A stretch of 6,994 bases of DNA from CABMGU01 sp035292785 (GTDB taxonomy: Archaea; Nanobdellota; Nanobdellia; Woesearchaeales; ARS49), in assembly GCA_035292785.1 (NCBI GenBank), contig DATDPK010000035.1, positions 1 through 6,994 of the forward strand, read 5' to 3'. Below the pieces are notes generated by a model. That model ran no database searches, was not told the DNA's origin, and saw only the letters and a list, made by a program, of their open reading frames with translations. The position numbers and the translations under genes are program-made. Shown piece by piece: positions 1-5,406 of this stretch (position 1 is its first letter; each line of letters opens with the position of its first letter).

Positions 1-1568
1 TTGCTTCCAAGTTGAAGATGGATGTTAATGAATTAAAAGAGAAAATGCTGCCTCTTGCCGCTCAGTATGCTGTTGCCGAGCATTCTCGTGCTTTATTGTT
101 CGCAATTCACGATGGTGCTTTGCCGAGTAATGTTGGCGGAATGTATAATCTGCGTGTTATTTTGAGGCGTGCTTTGGGCTTTATTGACAAGTTTGGCTGG
201 AAGCTTTCCCTTCCAGAGATTTGCAAGTGGCACGCTGATTATCTTAAGCCCCTTTTCCCGGAAGTTTCCGAGCATTTGGACGAGGTTTCTGAGATTTTGG
301 AAGTTGAGCGTAAGAAATACGTTGCAACTATGGAAAAGACGCGAAGTATGCTTCCTCGTTTGATGGAGAAAAAGCTTTCTACTGATGACCTTGTTCAGCT
401 TTATGACAGCCAGGGTATTGCTCCTGAGCTTATTCGTGATGAGGCTGCTAAGTTAGGCAGGGAAATTGTTGTGCCCGACAACTTTTATGCTTTAGTTGCT
501 GCCCGTCACGAGCAGAAGGAGCAGGAGACTAAGACTGAGCGTGTTGAGAGGCTTCCTTTGGATTCTTTGCCTCCAACTAAAGCATTATACTTCGAAGATT
601 ACACAAAGTCTTCTTTTGATGCTAATTGTTTGGCTGTGATTGACAATATGGTTGTGCTTAATCAGACTGTGTTTTATCCTGTTTCTGGCGGGCAGTTGGC
701 TGACCACGGTACTTTGAATGGTGAGAAGGTTGTTGATGTGTTCAAGCAGGGTCCTTTTATTGTTCACGTTATGGCTTCTAAGCCTAAGTTCCACGCTGGC
801 GACAAGGTTCACGGCGAGATTGATTTTGAGAGGCGTGTTCAGCTTGCCCAGCATCATACTGCCACTCATATTGTGAATGCTGCTGCAAGGAAAGTTCTTG
901 GCAGGCACGCTAACCAGGCTTCTGCTAAAAAGGATGTTGACAAGGCTCATTTGGACGTTACTCATTATGAGGCTCTCACCGACGAGCAATTGGCTAAGAT
1001 TGAATCAGAGGCTAACAAGATTGTGCAAAGCGCTATCAAGACAAAATTATCTTTTATGCCTCGTGAGAGTGCTGAGCGTGAGTTTGGTATGGAGATTTAT
1101 CAGGGTGGTGTTGCTCCTGGCAAATTGTTGCGCATAGTTAACATTCCTGGCATTGATGTTGAGGCTTGCGGTGGCACTCATTTGAAGAGTACTTTGGAAG
1201 CTGGCAAAATCAAGATAATAAAAGCTTCAAAAGTTAAGGATGGTATTGTCAGGATTACTTTTGCTGCTGGCAGGGCTGCTGAGAATCTTATGAAGCAGGA
1301 GCACGATGTTTTGAACAAGGCTGCTGCTTTGTTGAAGTGTAATGTTCACCAGGTTCCTGCCCGTGCTGCTGAATTGTTTGAATTGTGGAAAAAGGCACGA
1401 AAAGCATCACAGAAAAAGCAGGAATTGCCTGACTTTACATTAAAGTCTACAGAAGAATTCAAGGGTGACATTCTTTCAAGGACTGCTGAGGTCTTGCAGA
1501 CTCAACCGGAGTTTGTTGTCAAGACAATCGAGCGCTTCTTGGCTGATTTGGAGAAATTCAAGTCATGA
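1..1568 (+). CDS. alaS: Alanyl-tRNA synthetase, archaeal type, 3' portion (5' end outside window)
   Basis: Charges tRNA-Ala with alanine in the cytoplasm and hydrolyses mischarged tRNA. About 520 residues are visible; the frame is open to base 1, so the TTG at 12 is internal and the N-terminal class II catalytic core (motifs 1-3) lies upstream. Numbering from that TTG: the end of the tRNA-recognition region with DGALPSN at about 34-40 and RRAL at 52-55, a helical linker to about 180, then the editing domain with both zinc/catalytic motifs, HTATH (H282, H286) and CGGTH (C386, H390), so proofreading looks intact. After about 420 the protein is helical and charged and ends at 518 without the glycine-rich GGGGRP-type stretch of a DHHA1/C-Ala domain, which is unusual. 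The stop codon overlaps the next gene's ATG (ATGA). Identity is certain; the meaning of the short C-terminus is inference. Confidence 0.96.
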   Translation, partial: ASKLKMDVNELKEKMLPLAAQYAVAEHSRALLFAIHDGALPSNVGGMYNLRVILRRALGFIDKFGWKLSLPEICKWHADYLKPLFPEVSEHLDEVSEILEVERKKYVATMEKTRSMLPRLMEKKLSTDDLVQLYDSQGIAPELIRDEAAKLGREIVVPDNFYALVAARHEQKEQETKTERVERLPLDSLPPTKALYFEDYTKSSFDANCLAVIDNMVVLNQTVFYPVSGGQLADHGTLNGEKVVDVFKQGPFIVHVMASKPKFHAGDKVHGEIDFERRVQLAQHHTATHIVNAAARKVLGRHANQASAKKDVDKAHLDVTHYEALTDEQLAKIESEANKIVQSAIKTKLSFMPRESAEREFGMEIYQGGVAPGKLLRIVNIPGIDVEACGGTHLKSTLEAGKIKIIKASKVKDGIVRITFAAGRAAENLMKQEHDVLNKAAALLKCNVHQVPARAAELFELWKKARKASQKKQELPDFTLKSTEEFKGDILSRTAEVLQTQPEFVVKTIERFLADLEKFKS

Positions 1569-1993
1569 AATACTTCAAGCAATCCAAGGACTGGACTTGC
1601 GGTCCTGCTTGTATGCGTATGGTTTTGGCTTCTTTTGGCATTAAGAAATCAGAGAAATCTTTAGCCAAATTAATGCATTCCAATAAGCGCATCGGCACTA
1701 AAAATTATGAGTTTCCGGCTTTGTGCGAGAAGCTTAAGCTAAGTTATATCGTAAGAAGAAACGGCTCTATTGGTGAAATCAAGGAATTTCTGCCTTGGTG
1801 CAAAATCATTGTTTGCTACTGGCTTCCCGACGAGAAAACAGGCCATTACGCTGTTGTTAGGAAAATAGGCAAAAGAATTCATCTTATTGACCCTTGGCTT
1901 GGCAGCAATCATTCTTTTTCCATTGCTTATTTTAGTAAACATTGGTATGGAAAAGAAGACAAGCGCTGGTTTATTGCTATCAGGCGTTCCTGA
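1565..1993 (+). CDS. C39-like papain-fold cysteine peptidase (142 aa)
   Basis: A small protein of the peptidase C39-like fold. Visible motifs fit a complete active site: Q6 (oxyanion hole), catalytic C12 in WTCGPAC, H94 in GHYAVV and D109 in IDPW. There is no signal peptide, membrane segment or ABC-transporter domain, so it is probably a cytosolic stand-alone domain rather than a bacteriocin-leader-processing exporter. The start is set by the ATGA overlap with alaS, which implies co-transcription and probable translational coupling. Its 3' end overlaps the oppositely oriented HEPN-like gene by 14 bases. Family-level assignment is from motif order and spacing; substrate is unknown, and a non-proteolytic papain-like amidase or hydrolase is possible. 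Confidence 0.75.
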   Translation: MKYFKQSKDWTCGPACMRMVLASFGIKKSEKSLAKLMHSNKRIGTKNYEFPALCEKLKLSYIVRRNGSIGEIKEFLPWCKIIVCYWLPDEKTGHYAVVRKIGKRIHLIDPWLGSNHSFSIAYFSKHWYGKEDKRWFIAIRRS

Positions 1994-2672
1994 ACAACTT
2001 ATCCAGCACGTCTATTGTGTACAGCATTATTGCCTGCGCTTGATTTTGTGTTGGCCTGAACGTTTCTTGTTTTGTATGCACGCTGTAAACTCTCACCTGA
2101 TTAACAAGATGAATTTGGTTCATCAATCCTGGCTCGAGCTTTATCCCTTTCTCTGCCAGTTTTGCTATTAAATTGCCAAGTCCTGTTCCTGGCGCTTTCT
2201 CAAGCAAGTCATTTCCTGTTTTTTCAAAGTATTTTCTGTGCAGAGCTGTTTCCAATATTCTTCCGCATAATATTAATGTGCTTCGATAGCAGGCATTTTC
2301 AAAGCATCTTTGCGCTTCTGCAAGGTCTGCCTGCACTTCTTCTCTTACTTCACTTGGCAGTATTCTTGAATTGAAAGCGTTTTTTTGTTTTTCTTCAGGC
2401 GTAATCTTGTCTGCCAATTTGTCAAGAATTTTTTTCATTTCACCAACATTTTGAGTATTATTTAGCTGTTGCACTAATTTAGACAATTCTGTTTCTTTTG
2501 TTGCGAGTGTTAATCTTTGCAGTATTCCTGTTAACTTTAGCCTTGTTCCTTCTTTTTTTCTTTTCTGGAAGTCTGCAAAGCTTCCTGTTTCGTTCTCAGT
2601 TAAGTCTACTTTTTCCTTTTCTGCTGCTCTTAGTGCTTGTTGCAGTTCTACCAGAATTTCGTGTGTGCTCAT
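1980..2672 (-). CDS. DUF4145/HEPN-like domain protein (230 aa)
   Basis: Unknown function. Residues 1-100 are charged and helical (possible coiled coil around 10-90). Residues about 110-228 resemble the DUF4145 domain of the HEPN superfamily: a helix rich in acidic and alanine residues, then CGRILETALH (136-145), and R194-x4-H199 in RVYSVH, which matches the HEPN RNase signature of Arg followed four to six residues later by His. HEPN domains include toxin and antiviral ribonucleases, but many DUF4145 proteins are uncharacterised. No partner antitoxin is adjacent: the upstream neighbour is a divergent lipoprotein gene sharing its TATA box, and downstream it converges on the C39-like gene with a 14-base overlap. 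The ATG at 2672 is 27 bases from the TATA centre, fitting a leaderless mRNA. Domain call is from pattern recognition only. Confidence 0.62.
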   Translation of the reverse strand: MSTHEILVELQQALRAAEKEKVDLTENETGSFADFQKRKKEGTRLKLTGILQRLTLATKETELSKLVQQLNNTQNVGEMKKILDKLADKITPEEKQKNAFNSRILPSEVREEVQADLAEAQRCFENACYRSTLILCGRILETALHRKYFEKTGNDLLEKAPGTGLGNLIAKLAEKGIKLEPGLMNQIHLVNQVRVYSVHTKQETFRPTQNQAQAIMLYTIDVLDKLFRNA

Positions 2673-2695
2673 CTATTTTGTCGAGAGTAAAAAGG

Positions 2696-2703
2696 TTTAT
2701 ATA
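2696..2703. promoter_or_regulatory. Shared bidirectional TATA box between HEPN-like and lipoprotein genes
   Basis: TTTATATA reads as TATATAAA on the minus strand. The A of the plus-strand ATG (2726) and the A of the minus-strand ATG (2672) are each 27 bases from position 2699, so one near-palindromic element could place leaderless transcription starts for both genes. A purine-rich GTAAAAAGG (2687-2695) sits upstream in the plus direction and may act as a TFB recognition element. No second TATA-like element is seen in the 53-base gap. Confidence 0.7.
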
Positions 2704-2725
2704 GTTATTGGTGATTTGTTTGTTT

Positions 2726-3343
2726 ATGAAAAAATATCTGTTATTATTGCTGTTATTGGTGGCTTGTGTGCCTCCGCAGACTCCTCAATTGGAAGGAGCT
2801 CCAAAGCCAGCTGCTGAAGATGGCAATGTTGCTACTTTTGTAGTGACTCCTCCTGCTGGCCAACCGCCTGCTGTTCCGCCTTCTGATACTGAAGTTTCTG
2901 AAGAGCCTTATACTCCTTTGGAGCCTACTGGAAGCAAGATTGAGCCTTATTCCAAGCTCGGTTGTTCTCAATTGTTGACCAACACTGATTTTGCAAATGT
3001 TTGTGGCAAATCTAATGTTAAGATCACTTCTCAGATTGGTACAAAAAATTGTTATGTTAACTTGAAGGATTATGACAATGAGCGGTTGACTGCTGGTGTT
3101 AGCTTGATCGGTTTCAAGAATGCAGAAGATGCTATGACTGAGTTTGAGCGTCGTTTGAAAGTTTTCAACGTCGGCGCTGACAAGAGTGTTGGTGAAAAGG
3201 CTTATACTTTTGCAAAGCTTGACCGTGAAACTTTGGTCTTTGTGCGTTCTGAGTATCTTGTCGAGGTTGGTTCTGACACGAGATTGTGCACAGAGGTTCA
3301 GGTAAAGCAGCTTGCTTTGATCGTCGACAGCAGGCTTAGATAA
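2726..3343 (+). CDS. Predicted secreted lipoprotein with proline-rich linker and four-cysteine domain (205 aa)
   Basis: Function unknown. The start is taken as ATG 2726 rather than the in-frame TTG at 2708, because it gives a classic short lipoprotein signal: MKK, eight hydrophobic residues, then lipobox LVAC with C14 as the lipidated cysteine, and because it lies 27 bases after the TATA box. Residues 15-72 form a proline/glutamate-rich, probably disordered tether. Residues about 73-205 form a compact domain with C80, C93, C109 and C188, which could make two disulfides outside the cell; GCSQLLT and DFANVCG faintly recall DUF3558-type lipoproteins, but this is weak. Its 3' end overlaps the convergent nre gene by 8 bases. 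It is the only gene in the window containing GATC in the first 6.5 kb (three sites). Confidence 0.78.
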   Translation: MKKYLLLLLLLVACVPPQTPQLEGAPKPAAEDGNVATFVVTPPAGQPPAVPPSDTEVSEEPYTPLEPTGSKIEPYSKLGCSQLLTNTDFANVCGKSNVKITSQIGTKNCYVNLKDYDNERLTAGVSLIGFKNAEDAMTEFERRLKVFNVGADKSVGEKAYTFAKLDRETLVFVRSEYLVEVGSDTRLCTEVQVKQLALIVDSRLR

Positions 3344-4499
3344 ATTCGTTTAATTTTTTCTGTTTTAGCAAATTGCTTTTTTGCAGTATTTGTTTTATGT
3401 CTATTCCAAACTTTTTCTTGGCTATTTGTTGTGCGTAATTGAGCATTAGTTCTTTGCTTGCAAATGTTATCGGCTTCTCAAGCGCTTTTCTTGTTGCCTC
3501 GCGTGTAACCCATACGCCGAGCGGAAGCACGTATTCGTCTGTTATGAATCTTATTGCCAGCACGCTTGATTGTCTTTTCTTGTTGCGCAAATGTTCTGCT
3601 ATTGCCAGTCTTACCGTATAATATCCTCCTGCGCAGTTTTCTGCGTATTCTTTTCTGCCTTCAAAACTTTCGTAATCTGTGCTGTATTCCATCACAGGCC
3701 CTGGTTTTGCATATAGTTCAAAAAGTTCATAGCTCCAGGGTTGCGGGAAAAACAAAAGTAAATAGTAATTTCCCATATAACTGCCAAAATATGCTCTGTA
3801 TTCCCATAATTGTTGTTCTTTTACTTCTGCCAGCAGGTTTTTAGCTAAAGTATCATCTGTTGCTGTTATGCTCCATCTTGTTGGCACTAGTTTTCTTTGT
3901 TTTCCAAATACTCCTACGCTGAGCATTCTGCTCAAAGAATTTTCATCCACTCCTTTGGAATATAGCACAGTGAGTGCCTCGCTTGCCAACGCATCTTTAT
4001 CGTCATAGAACTTTTGCACTTTTGTTGGTATGTGCGGGTTGCTTGTAATGCTTAGCTGTTTCAGCTTTGCCTGTGGTCCCATTGGCGCGACCCATTGGTC
4101 TGTTGTCAGTTTCAGGTTTGGTTTTTTTGTCAGGGCAACGTCGATGTCTATTGTTTTGTCTGACATTGCCACGTCTTGCGCTATTCCTACGAGTTTGTCT
4201 GGCTGTTTTACATTGCTTACAAATCTGCTGTTTATCATTGAAGTTCTGTATTGCACAACGTCTTGTATTGTCAGATTTTGCCCTGCCCAGTATCTTGGCG
4301 CGTCATATCGCCACGCATTTTCTTCGTGTTGTGTTGCTGAGAGTATTCCAACATTGACATTTGGATACCCGTATCTGCCTACGAATGGCGCTGGCGCGCT
4401 TCCTGTGAATTCTTCTTTTTCCACCAGTGGTTTTGCTCTTGCGAGTGCGTATGATAGAATTCTTTCTTTTTCCTTGTACTTTACCCCCTTTAATATCAT
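3336..4499 (-). CDS. Nre-family archaeal DNA repair protein (387 aa)
   Basis: Archaea-specific repair factor; a haloarchaeal member is known to act with UvrABC on mitomycin-type damage in a PCNA-dependent way. Family hallmarks seen: FVGRYGYPNVNVG at 39-51 and LVPTRWSIT at 204-212 (N-terminal Nre domain), CAGGYYTVRLA at 289-299 and LPLGVWVTREATR at 325-337 (C-terminal domain). The last eight residues, QKKLNEFI (380-387), resemble a PCNA-interacting (PIP) box of the form QxxLxxF-aromatic/aliphatic. The N-terminal CxxC-type cysteine motif found in many family members is absent; no upstream extension through the TATA box encodes cysteines. Start ATG 4499 lies 26-27 bases from a TATA box. The paralogue type (NreA or NreB) cannot be decided. 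The 3' end overlaps the lipoprotein gene by 8 bases. Confidence 0.94.
   Translation of the reverse strand: MILKGVKYKEKERILSYALARAKPLVEKEEFTGSAPAPFVGRYGYPNVNVGILSATQHEENAWRYDAPRYWAGQNLTIQDVVQYRTSMINSRFVSNVKQPDKLVGIAQDVAMSDKTIDIDVALTKKPNLKLTTDQWVAPMGPQAKLKQLSITSNPHIPTKVQKFYDDKDALASEALTVLYSKGVDENSLSRMLSVGVFGKQRKLVPTRWSITATDDTLAKNLLAEVKEQQLWEYRAYFGSYMGNYYLLLFFPQPWSYELFELYAKPGPVMEYSTDYESFEGRKEYAENCAGGYYTVRLAIAEHLRNKKRQSSVLAIRFITDEYVLPLGVWVTREATRKALEKPITFASKELMLNYAQQIAKKKFGIDIKQILQKSNLLKQKKLNEFI
3349..3366 (+). terminator. Possible T-rich terminator after the lipoprotein gene
   Basis: Just past the stop at 3343 the plus strand has T-runs (TTT, then T6 at 3354-3359, then T4 at 3363-3366), with a second T6 at 3377-3382. 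Archaeal RNA polymerase terminates at oligo-T stretches without a required hairpin. The run lies inside the antisense of the nre 3' end, and this strand is T-rich throughout, so the call is tentative. Confidence 0.4.
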
Positions 4500-4521
4500 G
4501 GTTTTTCTTCTGTTTTTCGCC

Positions 4522-4529
4522 TTTATAAT
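4522..4529 (-). promoter_or_regulatory. TATA box of the nre gene
   Basis: ATTATAAA on the minus strand, centred 26-27 bases before ATG 4499. This is the usual archaeal TATA-to-start distance, so the transcript is predicted to be leaderless. Confidence 0.65.
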
Positions 4530-4543
4530 TTTTGCGAGTTAAC

Positions 4544-4552
4544 TTTTTAATA
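4544..4552 (+). promoter_or_regulatory. TATA box of the thiI-like gene
   Basis: TTTTTAATA, centred 26 bases before ATG 4574. It supports that ATG over an in-frame upstream ATG/TTG choice around 4532, which would lie upstream of the box. Leaderless transcript predicted. Confidence 0.62.
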
Positions 4553-4573
4553 GGCTGCCATTCTTCTCTATTT

Positions 4574-5203
4574 ATGAAGGTAATTTCGTTGTTGAGCGGT
4601 GGCTTGGACAGTCCTGTTGCTGTTTATATGATGCTTAAGCAGGGTTGTGATGTTGTTGCTGTTCATTTTCACCAGCAGACGTCTACTAATGGCGCTCAGA
4701 ATAAGGTTGTCAAGTTAGTAAAGTACTTGAAGAAGTTTGGCAATTTGAAGCTTTATCTTGTTCCTTTTAAGGATATTCAGCTTGAGCTTATCAAGCACGT
4801 TCCTGCCAAGGTCAGGATGCTGGTTTATAGGCGTTTTATGTTCCGTATTGCTGAGCTTATCTTAAAAAAAGAATCCGCTAATGCGTTAGTGACTGGCGAT
4901 AGTCTTGGCCAGGTTGCTTCGCAGACTGTTGAGAATCTTGTTGCTGTTTACAGCTCTGTTAAGAGCAAAATTTTCACTCCTTTGCTTGGCGAGAACAAGA
5001 AGGATATTGTGAAAACTGCTCGTGAGATTGGAACTTATGACTTGAGTATTTTGCCTTATGAGGATTGCTGCAGTTTTTTGGTTTCCCCTCATCCTAATCT
5101 GAAATCTTCTGCAAGTGTTCTTGAAAATTGTGAGCAGGCGCTTGACGTAGAAAGTCTTGTTAGAAAGGGTTTTGAGGGTTCAAGGCTGGCTGATTTGGAT
5201 TAG
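4574..5203 (+). CDS. thiI: ThiI-family tRNA 4-thiouridine synthase, PP-loop domain only (209 aa)
   Basis: Predicted to adenylate and thiolate U8 of tRNA to s4U, a near-UV sensor. The PP-loop SGGLDS is at residues 8-13, YRRFM at 85-89, TGDSLGQVASQT at 107-118 and PYEDCC at 161-166, with C165/C166 in the position of the conserved catalytic cysteine region. Full-length archaeal ThiI is nearly twice as long, with N-terminal ferredoxin-like and THUMP domains that bind tRNA; here the protein begins directly with the PP-loop, and the promoter plus the divergent nre gene leave no room for an upstream part. The tRNA-binding half may be encoded elsewhere, or the protein may act on something else. No rhodanese domain is present, as is normal in archaea. 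The 3' end overlaps the small minus-strand cysteine gene by 24 bases. Confidence 0.9.
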   Translation: MKVISLLSGGLDSPVAVYMMLKQGCDVVAVHFHQQTSTNGAQNKVVKLVKYLKKFGNLKLYLVPFKDIQLELIKHVPAKVRMLVYRRFMFRIAELILKKESANALVTGDSLGQVASQTVENLVAVYSSVKSKIFTPLLGENKKDIVKTAREIGTYDLSILPYEDCCSFLVSPHPNLKSSASVLENCEQALDVESLVRKGFEGSRLADLD

Positions 5204-5332
5204 TTCGCTTGAGAATTGCGGTTCATCCTCTGGCGCTTTCTTGAATTGTGAGCAGGTCTTCTTGTCTTCCCAGTAAAACCAGCATTTTTTTCCGAATATT
5301 TTGTAGCTGTGGCAGTTTTCGCATACGCTCAT
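5180..5332 (-). CDS. Small four-cysteine, probable zinc-binding protein (50 aa)
   Basis: A short ORF in the gap between thiI and the DHH gene. It encodes MSVCENCHSYKIFGKK followed by CWFYW and KKTCSQF, with cysteines C4, C7, C17 and C27 (C-x2-C-x9-C-x9-C), a spacing suited to one zinc ion, and a polar tail. Support that it is real: a TATA box 27 bases before its ATG, matching the other promoters here; a stop just inside the convergent thiI 3' end, like the other convergent pairs; and an otherwise unexplained gap of about 200 bases. Function unknown; zinc-ribbon-like nucleic-acid or protein binding is a guess. A longer reading upstream of the ATG is open but lacks a start codon and would run through the TATA box. 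Confidence 0.68.
   Translation of the reverse strand: MSVCENCHSYKIFGKKCWFYWEDKKTCSQFKKAPEDEPQFSSELIQISQP
5285..5291 (+). terminator. Possible oligo-T terminator downstream of thiI
   Basis: A run of seven T on the plus strand about 80 bases past the thiI stop. It is the first strong T-run after the gene. It is also antisense to lysine codons (AAA AAA) of the small minus-strand gene, so it may simply be coding sequence. Confidence 0.28.
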
Positions 5333-5355
5333 AAGGTATTTTTCATCTTTTTCAT

Positions 5356-5363
5356 TTATATAA
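5356..5363 (-). promoter_or_regulatory. TATA box of the small four-cysteine gene
   Basis: TTATATAA (palindromic), centred about 27 bases before ATG 5332 on the minus strand. It is the main regulatory support for the small gene, since the DHH gene on the plus strand has its own box closer in. Confidence 0.62.
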
Positions 5364-5376
5364 CTTTCGCGGAACG

Positions 5377-5385
5377 TTTTTAAAT
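5377..5385 (+). promoter_or_regulatory. TATA box of the DHH phosphoesterase gene
   Basis: TTTTTAAAT, centred about 26 bases before ATG 5407. This decides for ATG 5407 over the in-frame TTG at 5398. Leaderless transcript predicted. Confidence 0.6.
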
Positions 5386-5406
5386 CACCCTATTCAATTG
5401 CGTTTT

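Noticed and set aside
12..14. TTG as the start of the alaS reading frame
   Set aside because: The frame is open upstream to base 1 and the encoded protein begins mid-domain, so the gene starts before the window.
585..989. 134-codon minus-strand ORF inside alaS
   Set aside because: Antisense shadow of the editing domain; no recognisable protein and the plus frame is certain.
2708..2725. TTG start adding six residues to the lipoprotein
   Set aside because: It spoils the short signal peptide and lies too close to the TATA box for a transcribed start.
3369..3392. Stem-loop with a T6 loop near the nre 3' end
   Set aside because: The arms are short, AT-rich and interrupted by a two-base bulge, and the stretch encodes the nre C-terminus; no evidence for a structured RNA.
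4030..4542. 170-codon plus-strand ORF opposite nre
   Set aside because: Antisense shadow of a well-recognised gene; its hydrophobic translation follows from the T-rich strand.
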